Source: JAGQOZ01 sp041399205
GTDB taxonomy: Bacteria; Planctomycetota; Planctomycetia; Pirellulales; Pirellulaceae
Assembly (NCBI GenBank): GCA_041399205.1
Contig: JAWKTK010000022.1
Location: 1-64,000, forward strand
Direction of reading: 5' to 3'
DNA: 64,000 nt
Below, piece by piece: positions 1 through 9,557 of the stretch. The notes below the pieces were generated by a model that worked only from the letters and a program-made list of their open reading frames with translations, was not told the DNA's origin and ran no database searches. The stretch's first letter is position 1; every line of letters starts with the position of its first letter. The translations under genes were made by a program, and so were the position numbers.

Positions 1-536
1 GCTTGGTCATCGCCGTGTTGGTAAACCACATTGGCATCGGCCAGCGGTTTGCCTTGCCAGCGCACATGAAGTGTCAATGTGTTGCCGGACTGCTGCAAGG
101 TCATGTCCAATTCTGGAGCGGATTCAGGTTCAATGGGCAGCGAAGTCATGTCGGTCCAATGCTTGGCAGTGTAGTGCAACAAGATCTTCTTATGGACGCC
201 ATACGTACATTTGGCAATCAACAGCGCTGGCGAATGCAGTGGCGGTGAACGCATGAATGGATTGCCATCTACTTCGGCCACTTCCAGCGTCTGGACTGAT
301 TCATCGTCAAAGCGGACGACAGTAAAATCAGCTTGCTTGATCGAATCGGGCAACAGACCAGGTTCGCCAGCCGTTTCGGAAAAGACAAGCCGCGCCGCGC
401 GATGTTCTCCTTGAATTGTCGAATCAACAAACAGGAAATGAGCTTGTGCGGTCGCGGACCAAAGCAGACTGAACAGAACAACCAGATTGCAGCGGAATGC
501 TGCCGACGAATTTCCAAATCCAAATGTGTTTTGCAC
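1..536 (-). CDS. Secreted DUF4198 (NikM-like) protein, cut by the window edge
   Basis: The reading frame opens at a GTG (536) with AAGGAA eight bases upstream and runs off the left end, so only about 178 N-terminal residues are present. Residues about 10-31 form a signal peptide ending in SATAQA, followed directly by AHFLFVDS. An exported protein whose mature end begins AHFLFV and continues with a jelly-roll-like domain is typical of planctomycete DUF4198/NikM-like proteins, which are thought to be periplasmic or surface metal-related proteins of unproven role. It is the last gene of a minus-strand series after the PEP-CTERM gene and the prepilin-like gene, 31 bases downstream of the latter. 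The family call rests on the N-terminus only. Confidence 0.6.
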   Translation of the reverse strand, partial: MQNTFGFGNSSAAFRCNLVVLFSLLWSATAQAHFLFVDSTIQGEHRAARLVFSETAGEPGLLPDSIKQADFTVVRFDDESVQTLEVAEVDGNPFMRSPPLHSPALLIAKCTYGVHKKILLHYTAKHWTDMTSLPIEPESAPELDMTLQQSGNTLTLHVRWQGKPLADANVVYQHGDDQ

Positions 537-567
537 GATATGAGTTCCTTGTGGAATGAAGAGTAGT

Positions 568-1476
568 TTAGCGGCCTAGTGAGTTTTGCAGGTCGGTTTC
601 TCGTCCGCTGCGAGTCACCAGGGCGTGGCGAACCGCCGGATCGGTACTGTCTGACAAAAACATTACCGACGAATCTAACAGCACAAACTGAACTCCTCCG
701 GCATGATCACTGCGAAAGACACGAGGGCTATATGGACTGAGATAGACATCGTTGTTGTTGTACAGCGAAGGGTATTCCGCCGACATGTGCCCCCAAGCGT
801 GAAACCAATATCCGTTCGCCCAAGTGGTATCGCCCCAACGAACGGCACCATCCATGTCAGGACATTCTGTCCATTTGAACTGTGCGTGACCGTAGTCAAC
901 TTCGCCAAACAACAACGTCTTGGACGATCCATCTTTGATATGCTGAAACCCCAACCGATAACGACGACCTTCGACCGGTGACTTGAACGCGCCATCCAGT
1001 CGGCTGTGCGAGCCGTACTTGGTGCGGCTGGAAATTACATAACTGGCCGGCGCCAAAGGTTGGCACGACTTGACTTGCGAAGATGGCGGCAACGTCATCG
1101 ACGGGCACAGAAACGTGGCAATGGTTTGCGAAGTAATCTTCAGGTTGTTTTCTTCCAAAATCGAAAGGTCCGCATTGTATTGTTGATACGCGGACGCTTC
1201 GTCCAAATAGGGCAACAACGCCACTAACGTGCTGCCCTTGTTTTCAAACTGCGTCCCCAACTTGGGAGGCGGCAAGGTGGCCTTCGCCGATTCGTAGGCC
1301 TGAGTCGCCAGTCCTAACTGTCGCAGATTGTTGCCGCACTGGGTTCGCCGCGCGGCTTCTCGAGCAGCCTGGATGGCAGGCAGCAGAATGGCGGACAACA
1401 CGGCGATAATCGCCACCACAATCAACAGCTCTATCAGCGTAAACGCTGGACGATTTTGCCCACAGAAAATTCGCAT
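568..1476 (-). CDS. DUF1559 prepilin-like secreted protein (type II pseudopilin N-terminus)
   Basis: This 302-residue protein starts with a type IV prepilin leader: a short basic stretch, then AFTLIELLIVVAIIAVLSAI and AIQAAREAARRTQC, which is the hallmark of the large planctomycete DUF1559 family. The C-terminal part carries the family's usual DGSSKTLLFGE and DHAGGVQFVLLD blocks, and the length is normal. ATG 1476 has AAGGAG upstream; the longer in-frame extension to 1770 overlaps the preceding gene and is rejected. The protein is expected to be processed by a prepilin peptidase and exported; its biological role is unknown. It lies 13 bases after the preceding PEP-CTERM gene, so the two are probably cotranscribed. 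Confidence 0.92.
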   Translation of the reverse strand: MRIFCGQNRPAFTLIELLIVVAIIAVLSAILLPAIQAAREAARRTQCGNNLRQLGLATQAYESAKATLPPPKLGTQFENKGSTLVALLPYLDEASAYQQYNADLSILEENNLKITSQTIATFLCPSMTLPPSSQVKSCQPLAPASYVISSRTKYGSHSRLDGAFKSPVEGRRYRLGFQHIKDGSSKTLLFGEVDYGHAQFKWTECPDMDGAVRWGDTTWANGYWFHAWGHMSAEYPSLYNNNDVYLSPYSPRVFRSDHAGGVQFVLLDSSVMFLSDSTDPAVRHALVTRSGRETDLQNSLGR

Positions 1477-1489
1477 GACTTGAATCTCC

Positions 1490-2782
1490 TTAATTACAAC
1501 ACGAACGTGAACGCCACACTGAATGTCGGCAACACAACAGAACGAAGATGATCCCGACGCAACTGAACGCGTTCGGTTCGGGCACAGCGTGCACGGCTGC
1601 GGCATCTTGATATCCGCCCATTTGAAAAGCAAACACCAAGTCCGACGAATCGAATTCGCCGTCACCCGTCCAGTCGCCGGTTTCCCATGTCGAATTGGCG
1701 ATGATCGAATCTTCAAACTGCGAAGCCTGAAAAACTTGCACCAAGTCGGCCGAATCAAACGTCCGTCCAAGTTCGTCGCCCGCCCTTACTGAGGCTTGTA
1801 GTCTTGAATCCAAGTGTCTCGATCCGATGCATCCACCGTTTGATCATCGTTCACATCGTGCTGTGCAGAATACGATCCCGATCGCATGACGCCAAACAGC
1901 TGGTCGATGTCGTTAGCCGTAAGCAAGCGTCGGCGTCAAAGTCACCTGGCAAACGCATTGCCCAACACAATTTCTAGCGTCGCCGTGGCGCCCAAACTGA
2001 TACCACCTGCATCTAAGTAGAATGACGGATAGACAACCGGACCGTCCTGAGCAGCACTGTGCAGAGATGATATGCCCAGGAACAAGGCCTGTATCGATGG
2101 CAGCGTTAACGTAGTTGCGCACGTTCGCTTGGCTCAGATCCGACGCAAATTCAAACGTAGAATTCGCACTGACCACCGTGCCCGCCGCGACATCATCCAG
2201 TTGGCCCACCGCCCAGGGTTGCACTTCGAACGACCGGCGAACGTTGTTCGAAATGTCTCGCGCTTCACCGTTTGCGTAATCCGAAACAAACACGGACCGC
2301 GTGTTTTCGAATTGGCCCGGTCGATTGGAAAACGATGACGTTTCGTAAAAGTAGTCGCCAGACCGAATGGACAAGGCTAGGCCTTCCAGTCCGTTACGCA
2401 CGGCGACACCGTACAACTCAACCGGTCGCCCAGCGTCCGTGTCCGTCGCTTCGTCCAGATAAGTTGCCAAAGCGTCGGAAGTCGGATCGTAGATCACTCC
2501 TTCTACATCCGCCATGGTCAGCAGTACGGTCAGAGATTCGATCGGCTGTGACGACTCTTGCAGTGCAGCAACGTCAAATCCCAGCACCAGCTGAGCGTCT
2601 CGATCATCAAACCCCGGTTCCAAAATCGAACCGAACACCGATCCGGTGGCTCGAATCCCCGGAGTAGCGCTGAACGGATAGACCCAGCGGTCAAAACCGA
2701 CCGGCAAAGAAACCTCTTCGGCGCGAACCATGCTGGCCGTCAACATCGCGGCGACAACAAGAAACAAGCTCGCCAAACGCAT
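1490..2782 (-). CDS. Secreted dockerin/PEP-CTERM protein, frameshifted as read
   Basis: ATG 2782 follows AGAGGGG and opens a signal peptide ending MVRA-EE. The first 230 residues resemble the exported N-terminal domain seen before PEP-CTERM tails in planctomycetes. The frame is then lost near 2062, 1947 and 1920 and again near 1770-1800. Joining the pieces gives a continuous protein: a SSLHSAAQDG region, a dockerin-type segment (TANDIDQLFGVM, DVNDDQTVDASD), a second calcium-loop-like block (TGDWTGDGEFDSSDLV), and a C-terminal VPEPNAF motif, hydrophobic helix and arginine-rich end. That tail is an exosortase sorting signal. The breaks can be repaired mainly by lengthening short G, C or A runs. 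It is closely similar in its second half to the intact gene at 3108-3659 on the other strand. Confidence 0.75.
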
Positions 2783-3107
2783 CTCAAAACCCCTCTTTCG
2801 ATTGCAAAATCAAAGAAACACAGCGAAAACAAGGCTTTGCGTGCCGTATTTCGCCCAGTTTTTCATTTGGCTGGCTACCGAAAAAGGTGGCTTGCTTATT
2901 GAGACTAAGACTCAATATCGAAGATTGTATTGCGCGGCGCCGGATTGTCAACAGGAGTGATTATGGGATCGCCAAGCCGTCGGCAATCTCGTGTTCCTCG
3001 GCGCGATTAGAACGCCAAACGCTTTCGACAGTTTTGTTGTGTGAACTGATAGCAAAGACTAGTTTGCAATGGCGGGGCGAGATTCCATGATCAACGGGAA
3101 CATCCAG
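2783..3107. other. Divergent intergenic region between two PEP-CTERM genes
   Basis: This 325-base stretch separates the divergent starts of two related exported proteins and should hold promoters for both. It is AT-richer than its surroundings near 2880-2930. I see no convincing operator, repeat or RNA gene in it. Confidence 0.4.
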
Positions 3108-3659
3108 ATGAAAATTATTATTGCGGCAGGTTTGTTGGTTCATCTCCTTGGGCTGGTTGCCACCGGCAACGATCTGCTTGGGGATTTTGATGGAAACGGC
3201 AAACTGACTTCGGCGGACATCGATCAATTGACCGTACAGGTTTCGCAAGGCACTTTCGATACGCAGTTCGACCTAAATAAGGACGGTTTGGTCAATCAAT
3301 TGGATCGAACCGTGTGGGTTAACGAATTGGCCTACACCTACTTTGGAGATGCCAATCTGAACGGCGTTTTCAACACCGGCGATTTAGTTCACGTTTTCAA
3401 ATCAAGTGAATTTGAAGACACCATTGTGGCAAATTCGACGTGGGAAGAAGGTGACTGGAATGGCGATTTCGAATTTGATAGTGGAGACCTAGTGCTGGCG
3501 TTTCAAGCTAATGCCTTCGAAGGGGCTCCGCGAGATCCGCTAGGTCGTCAAAACGGTAACACGACTGGTCCTGGCGTAGTTCCGGTACCAGAACCAAACG
3601 GCCTATCCACTTTGTTTTTTGGATTCGCCGTTGTTGTGATGCGTCTGCGATACCGATGA
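3108..3659 (+). CDS. Dockerin-type PEP-CTERM secreted protein
   Basis: The protein has about 183 residues. A signal peptide (MKIIIAAGLLVHLLGLVATG) is followed by calcium-loop-like dockerin repeats (GDFDGNGKLTSADIDQL and DLNKDGLVNQLDRTVW), a second pair (GDANLNGVFNTGDLV and GDWNGDFEFDSGDLV), and a PVPEPNGLS motif with a hydrophobic segment and RLRYR end. It should therefore be exported, bind calcium, and be processed by an exosortase. The start is uncertain: ATG 3087 lies behind GGGGCGAG, but ATG 3108 begins the signal peptide exactly. The protein consists of little beyond the tail region shared with the gene at 1490-2782, so its partner or surface target is unknown. Confidence 0.78.
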   Translation: MKIIIAAGLLVHLLGLVATGNDLLGDFDGNGKLTSADIDQLTVQVSQGTFDTQFDLNKDGLVNQLDRTVWVNELAYTYFGDANLNGVFNTGDLVHVFKSSEFEDTIVANSTWEEGDWNGDFEFDSGDLVLAFQANAFEGAPRDPLGRQNGNTTGPGVVPVPEPNGLSTLFFGFAVVVMRLRYR

Positions 3660-3743
3660 TCTGGCACTTCGCCAAGATTGAACAGGCGAAGCAACTCTGT
3701 TAAGGTCAGCCCAACAATACATGGGCGACCGGAGATCAGAAAC

Positions 3744-4096
3744 ATGGCAAAGCATCGGATTTACAATGACTTGGCGAGCGTTTATCCACACTATGTCGCC
3801 AAGGCCGAAAAGAGAAAGGACGCACTAAGTCCGAAGTTGACGAAATCATTTGTTGGCTAACCGGACACACTTCCAAAAGCCTGGACAAAGAACTGCAAAA
3901 CAAGACCGACTTTGAAACGTTCTTTGCCAAAGCACCGCAACTCAATCCCCATCGCACGTTGATCAAAGGTGTCGTTTGCGGAGTACGAGTGGAAGAGGTG
4001 CCTGACCCACTGATGCGTGAAGTTCGCTATCTGGACAAACTGATTGACGAATTGGCCAAAGGAAAGGCCATGGACAAAATCTTGCGTTCGCCATAG
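3744..4096 (+). CDS. DUF2200 family protein, frameshifted as read
   Basis: ATG 3744 begins MAKHRIYN and LASVYPHYVAKAEK, the standard N-terminus of the DUF2200 family. The frame ends early at 3860, but the family sequence continues in another frame from about 3832 (SEVDEIICWLTG, then RTLIKGVVCGVRVEE and IRYLDKL-like KLIDELAKGKAMDKILR) to a stop at 4096. One extra A in the run near 3817 restores the frame, and the repaired length of 117 residues matches the family. The IYN-LASVYP stretch is also one residue shorter than usual. DUF2200 proteins are small cytoplasmic proteins of unknown function. The gene stands alone, convergent with the TrhO-RluA gene. Confidence 0.82.
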
Positions 4097-4236
4097 ATCG
4101 TTTCGTGTCGTTGCTGTTTTTTGTTTTGGGTTCGAAGTGACGAATATGGGAATTGTCAGATGTATATGGCTAGATGAAATTCTTCGTCCGCCAGCAACGT
4201 ACATATGATTTGGAGGCTAACAGCGACATTCGGCCG

Positions 4237-6078
4237 TCAAAAGGAAACTTCGTCCAGCCAGGCAGGTGATTCGGATCGAAAGGTAACCGGATCGCGAGTT
4301 AGCGGGTGTTGCACAGTGAGTTCAATCGAATGCAGGCACAGCGGCGGAGCGGTCACGTCCAGCGTTTGTTTGGCTTCGGATTCAAGATCGGCATGCGCCG
4401 CATCTGCTGAAAAGTCAGGCGATAAATTCGCATAGATGGGATCGCCGCAAATAGGAAAACCTAGATGCGCCAAGTGGACTCGGATCTGGTTCGTCCTGCC
4501 GGTCAACGGTCTCGCTTCCACCAGCGAAGTTCCGTTTTCCAAACGCTTCAAAACGGTGAATTCCGTTCTGGCGGTCAAGCCATCCGACTCCACCACCTTG
4601 CGACCGCCACTGGCCGACGGTTTGTCCGTAATCCTGGCGTCACACGCAAATTGATCCGCACTGGGAACGCCGTGCACCATCGCCCAATATTTCTTTTTGG
4701 CGGTGCCGTTCTCAAATTGGCTTTGAATCATCCGAGCAGCATTGCGGTTCTTGGCCAGCAGCACAACTCCTGCCGTATTGGCGTCCAAGCGATGGCACAT
4801 TCTCAGCACTTGCGGACGATAGACTTCGTTCAAAATGGAAATCAGACTATTGCGATTGAATCGCCCGCAGGGATGCATTGGCAACGGCGCCGGTTTGTTG
4901 ACGACCACCAGAGCGTCGTCTTCGTGCAAAATACGTATCTGACCGTTGACGTCGGGTTCCACGGTTTGCGGCAAGACATGTTCAATCCGATCTCCTGCTC
5001 GAACCACCGCATTCGCGTCTAACGTTTGACTCCGGCGACGGATGAGGCCCGAATCACATTTGGTTCGCCACGCCGCTTTGCCGAAATGAGGATGCAATGC
5101 GTCCAAAAAATCGAGCGTGGTCAGGCCATCATACCGCTGAGGAACATTCATGGGCCGAACGTTTTCGTACGGCTGGCTACCGGGCAGCGGTGACACCATC
5201 TTGTCAATCGCCTGGTGACGACGCTCCAAGACATCCGCCAGAATTACTTCGGGCGGTTGGTAACAGTAAGGACACGACTTGCTGGCAACGTATTTTGCCG
5301 ACGCTTGGTCTTCCAATGTCAGCGGATGCTGGCAGGCGAAACATTGCTGCACGTCCGTCTCTTCTAACGCGGGATTCAAGGTCACGCGTTGATCAAACAC
5401 AAAGCAATCGCCATCGTAGTGATCACCACCGCACTGTTCAAAATACTTGAGAATTCCACCGTCCAATTGATAGACGTGTTGAAAACCTGCTTGCTCCATA
5501 TATGGTCCTGCTTTTTCACAGCGAATGCCGCCCGTGCAAAACATCACCACGGGCAGGTCCTTCATTGCGTCCGGTAGTTTCTGGACCGCTTCTGGAAACG
5601 AACGAAAGTGATCAATCCCAATCGGCACGGCACCGCGAAACGTACCCAGTTCCACTTCATAATCATTACGCACATCCAGCAACTGCACGGGCTTGCCGTC
5701 GTCCAACCACTGCTTGAGTTCGGTGGCAGACAGTTTGGGCGACGTGCGTTTCGCTGGTTCAATGCCATCCACGCCAAACGTAATGATCTCTTTCTTAATT
5801 TTGACCAATAAACGTCGAAACGGCTGACGATCGCTGACGCTTTCTTTCGTTTCCAAGTCGTGGAATTCGTTTTGTGAACGCAAGTTCGCCAAGAAGGTGT
5901 CAATACTTTCTCGGCTGCCAGCCAGAAACATATTGATACCTTCGGGCGTCAGCAGAATGGTGCCCTTCAGCTGCAGTGACTTGGCGAAGTCGCGCATGGT
6001 GGTTCGGCGAGCGGCCAAGTTGTCCAGCGTCACAAACTTATAGGACGAAATATTCACGATCGAATTCAACGGATTCAC
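4237..6078 (-). CDS. TrhO (rhodanese tRNA hydroxylase) fused to an RluA-family pseudouridine synthase
   Basis: This 613-residue protein joins two RNA-modification enzymes. Residues 1 to about 300 match TrhO/YceA (UPF0176), which hydroxylates uridine 34 of certain tRNAs: an acylphosphatase-like N-terminal domain, then a rhodanese domain with active-site loop CTGGIRCEK (Cys181) and two CxxC pairs (C246/C249, C269/C272). From about 325 an S4-like RNA-binding segment is followed by an RluA pseudouridine synthase domain with the catalytic motif CHRLDANTAGVVL (Asp432) and the family block RPLTGRTNQIRVHL near 530. Both sets of catalytic residues are present, so both halves are probably active. The substrates cannot be read from sequence. 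It stands alone between convergent and divergent neighbours. Confidence 0.9.
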   Translation of the reverse strand: MNPLNSIVNISSYKFVTLDNLAARRTTMRDFAKSLQLKGTILLTPEGINMFLAGSRESIDTFLANLRSQNEFHDLETKESVSDRQPFRRLLVKIKKEIITFGVDGIEPAKRTSPKLSATELKQWLDDGKPVQLLDVRNDYEVELGTFRGAVPIGIDHFRSFPEAVQKLPDAMKDLPVVMFCTGGIRCEKAGPYMEQAGFQHVYQLDGGILKYFEQCGGDHYDGDCFVFDQRVTLNPALEETDVQQCFACQHPLTLEDQASAKYVASKSCPYCYQPPEVILADVLERRHQAIDKMVSPLPGSQPYENVRPMNVPQRYDGLTTLDFLDALHPHFGKAAWRTKCDSGLIRRRSQTLDANAVVRAGDRIEHVLPQTVEPDVNGQIRILHEDDALVVVNKPAPLPMHPCGRFNRNSLISILNEVYRPQVLRMCHRLDANTAGVVLLAKNRNAARMIQSQFENGTAKKKYWAMVHGVPSADQFACDARITDKPSASGGRKVVESDGLTARTEFTVLKRLENGTSLVEARPLTGRTNQIRVHLAHLGFPICGDPIYANLSPDFSADAAHADLESEAKQTLDVTAPPLCLHSIELTVQHPLTRDPVTFRSESPAWLDEVSF

Positions 6079-6158
6079 TTTCGTAAGGAACTTTTCTTTC
6101 GCCGGTTCACGCTTCTGGTTAGCATGGCCCGGGATCTCGCGTTTTCTCGGCGAAATAT

Positions 6159-6319
6159 CCTAGCCCGAAGCGTCAGTTTTGAAGTTGCGCATTTGCGTTT
6201 TCGGGCGGAATTTCCTAGCCCGACGCGTCAGCGAGGGACTTCAGAATCGCTCAATTTCCCCTCACTTACGTGTCGGGCTACGAAAAATCGCAACTTCAAA
6301 ACTGACGCTTCCAGCTAGG
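6159..6319. repeat. Nested inverted-repeat element (REP/MITE-like)
   Basis: The outer arms form an imperfect inverted repeat: the arm from 6159 contains GAAGCGTCAGTTTTGAAG and the arm ending at 6319 contains its reverse complement. Inside lies a second inverted pair, TAGCCCGACGCGTCAGCGAG facing a reverse-complement arm ending GTGTCGGGCTA near 6291. The same inner unit recurs at 27135-27292 and 34720-34940. No coding capacity is present, so this is a short non-autonomous or palindromic repeat, upstream of the DUF1549 gene. Confidence 0.7.
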
Positions 6320-6339
6320 ATGATAGCATTCAATCCTTT

Positions 6340-6465
6340 TGCCAAGCCCGATGGTACTTCGGCCCAACGGGTCAGCCGGTTATTCAGCCCAGGACAACGT
6401 CCTGGGAGCGGACGCCAAACCGAAGCCTTCGGGCCAACGGCCCAACCAGTTGCCATTGCCCAACC
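6340..6465. repeat. GC-rich hairpin repeat region
   Basis: This stretch holds the palindrome CCCAGGACAACGTCCTGGG near 6388-6406, and paired GGCCCAACGG/CCGTTGGCC-like sequences around it. Sequences of this type are common dispersed repeats in planctomycetes. It is noncoding and fills the gap before the gene at 6613 together with the element at 6159-6319. No promoter motif is evident apart from position upstream of that gene. Confidence 0.45.
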
Positions 6466-6612
6466 GTATTGTCGATGTCTGCGAATTTGCCACAAGGCCA
6501 CGTTTCGAAGGGTTGTTGGTAACCGTTTAGAAATCGAAGGGATGGTGTGGTAAACTGGGTTTTGCTTATTCCCGCCTTTTGATTCTCCCCTTGGCTCCTG
6601 CCGGAGAAATTT

Positions 6613-9430
6613 ATGTTTCGGTATGTGATATGGTCTCTTCTGATTTTGCCGTTCCTGGTGCCGCTTTGCCCAGCAACGGCCAACGATTCTGGGCCGATTG
6701 AATTCAATCGAGATATTCGGCCGATTCTTGCCGAACACTGCTTGCACTGCCATGGTCCCGATAGTGCGAACCGCCAAGCCGATCTTCGCCTAGACGTAGA
6801 AGACGACGCCAAGGCCAACGCCATTGAACCTGGTTCGCCTGCAACCAGCGAATTGATCTTGCGTATCACTAGCACCGATCCCGACCTCCGCATGCCGCCG
6901 GCCGACAGTGACAAGCCCTTGTCGGCAGCACAGATCGACATGATCACTCGCTGGGTTGCCGCCGGCGCCAACTACCAATCGCATTGGGCGTTCCAGCCGA
7001 TCCAGCAGCCGACACCGCCAGAAACCTTGTCCGCTGACACCAGCGTGTCACCCATCGATCGCTTTCTGTTAGCCAAACTGCAGGCGAACCAGTTAGACTT
7101 TTCGCCAGCGGTAGACCGATATCAGTTAATTCGCCGTGCAACGTTTGATCTCACCGGTTTACCGCCGACGTGGGACGAAGTAGAGGCGTTCTTACAAGAC
7201 GAATCAACCACCGCGTTCGCCAAAGTGATTGACCGACTACTGGAGTCTCCTCGTTACGGCGAACGTTGGGGCCGACACTGGTTGGATATTGCTCGCTACG
7301 CCGATACGCTCGGCGGCAGCGCCATCGGGTTCACTCGGTTTCCATTTTCTTACACTTACCGAGACTACGCCATCAACGCCTTCAATGCCGACTTGCCGCT
7401 GGATCAATTCATTACAGAGCAATTGGCGGCGGATCAGTTGGGTCGGAGTGACAACGATCCGTCACTGGCGGCCTTGGGATTTTTGACGGTAGGTATGCAG
7501 TTTCGCAACCGCCATGACGTGATTGATGATCAGATTGACGTGGTGGGACGAGGCCTGTTGGGATTGACCATCGCGTGCGCTCGGTGCCACGATCACAAGT
7601 ACGATCCGATTCCAACGGACGACTACTATTCGCTGTACGCGACGTTCGCCAGCAGTGAATCGCCCGAATCGTTACCGATCGTCGGTTCGCCAGCCGATTC
7701 GCCTGAACTGGATCAGTACCACAACGAACTCGGCAGCTGGAAACCATCTACAACGATATGGCTCGCGAACAATCCGACGCAAGTGACACCGATCGCGGAT
7801 GCAAGTGGGGCTGTTTCTGGCCGAATTAGTGAAGGGCACGCCTGAACAAGATCTATCATCCGCGTTTCTTTCTTATCGCACCGACGATGTGCGTCCCATT
7901 GTGTTGAATCGCTGGCGAAAATACCTGGCCGAAATGTCGCCGGAAGATCCGGTCTTTGGTCCGTGGGTGCAGCTGTTTGCCATTCATCAGCAGTCGCCCG
8001 AAGTCTTTGCCACCGAATTTGCCAAACGAATTGCCGCTTGGAACGAACAGATTGGCGATCGCACCAAACTGCCGGCACCACACAGTCTTGGTGCGAATAC
8101 ACCTCGCTGGAACGTCCAGGTCATCGACGCACTTCAGGAAAAACAGCCCCAATCGATGCTGGAAGTGGCGGAAATTTACGGCCAAGTGTTTGCTACAGCG
8201 CAACGAGCGTGGATGGAAGGCTTAATGGCGGCGGCGGCAGAAGCGGCAACCAACGGTGAAATCATCCCCGACGAAGACGCGCGACACGCCACCATCAACA
8301 GCCCGTCATTGCGGCAACTTCGCCGACACTTGTACGCGCCGGGAACGCCGATCGCTATGCCGGATGATTTAGCCAAACAAATGCTGAATCGGACAGTCAG
8401 CGATACGTTGGGTGGCAAAGCCGGGGCCATTCACAACTTGCATCTCGGTGCACCCGGTTCGCCAGCCAGATCAATGGTGTTGACGGAAGATCCCAACGCA
8501 GGTCCGTTTTTTGTGTTTGAACGAGGCCAACCTTTGCAACGAGGCAAACAGGTACACGCTCGGTTCTTGACCGTCTTGTCTGCGGCCGATTCGAAAAACT
8601 TCGCGCCCGGTCAGCGACGCTTGGATTTGGCGCGAGCCATCACGTCAGACGCCAATCCGTTGACTCGGCGAGTGATCGTGAATTGGGTGTGGCGGCATCA
8701 CTTTGGCTTAGGTTTGGTTCGTTCGCCAGATAATTTTGGTATGCGAGGCGAACCGCCAACTCATTCAGAGCTTTTGGATTATTTGGCAGCGTCATTGAGC
8801 GAAGAAGATGACTGGTCGCTGAAGCAATTGCACCGCCGCATCATGCTGACCCAGGCGTATCAACAAGGCGCGCACGAGAATCCTCGGTCCCGCATGATCG
8901 ATCCCGACAATCAATGGTTGTGGCGCATGCCCAGAATGCGTTTGGACATGGAGTCGATGCGAGATGCGATGTTGCTTGTAGCAGGCGAACTAAAATCGGA
9001 AATGGGTGGCCGGCCGTTTGACATGATGACGGAAACGGTGGTTCCCAAGCGTAGTGTTTATGGATTTGTGAATCGAGATATCGTGTCGAATTTTGCCAGT
9101 ACGTTTGACGGCCCCAATCCCAATTCTTGTACGGCCAAGCGTCCCGATACCATTGTGCCTCAGCAGAGTCTGTTTGCGTTGAATTCCAGTTTCATTCAGG
9201 ATCGAGCGGCCAAGTTGGCTGAGCGAACCGATGTTCCGGAAGCAACAGAGGATTCGCAGCGAATCGTTCGCATGTACCGCATCGCGCTGTCTCGATCGCC
9301 TTCAGCCGCAGAAGTTCAAACCGCGTTGGACTTTGTGACCAGTTCGACCGCCAATTCGAATCCACAAAATCGCTGGCAGCAACTGGCACACGCCTTGTTA
9401 GCATCCAACGAATTTGTTTTTCTAGACTAG
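6613..9430 (+). CDS. PSCyt1-DUF1549-DUF1553 secreted cytochrome-type protein, frameshifted as read
   Basis: A signal peptide (residues 1-23, ending ATA-ND) precedes a PSCyt1 domain with the c-type heme motif CLHCH near residue 41. A DUF1549 domain follows (PIDRFLLAKL, RRATFDLTGLPPT, YGERWGRHWLD, CARCHDHKYDPI), then DUF1553 (RVIVNWVWRHHFGLGLVRSP, PRMRLDMESMRD). This is the standard architecture of a very large planctomycete family, exported and often paired with DUF1501 proteins; its function is not established. The frame breaks near 7732 and 7805. Adding one G to each G run restores a 939-residue protein, and the total length becomes an exact multiple of three. No DUF1501 gene follows; the next gene is fabI. 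Confidence 0.9.
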
Positions 9431-9431
9431 G

Positions 9432-9505
9432 GTTCGTAGTCCCGCCTTCAGGCGGAATACAAAGAGCCAAAACTAACACGGTTCGTAGTCCCGCCTTCAG
9501 GCGGA
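9432..9505. repeat. Two direct copies of the GTTCGTAGTCCCGCC repeat
   Basis: A 25-base unit beginning GTTCGTAGTCCCGCC and ending TTCAGGCGGA occurs at 9432-9456 and again at 9481-9505, in the same orientation. Each copy contains a small CCGCCTTCAGGCGG palindrome. The same unit forms an inverted pair at 43067-43134. It occupies the gap between the DUF1553 gene and fabI. Confidence 0.85.
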
Positions 9506-9557
9506 ATGCAGGTTGTTTTTCCCTTCGTAGATGGTTTTCCAGTACAAGGCAGATGGA

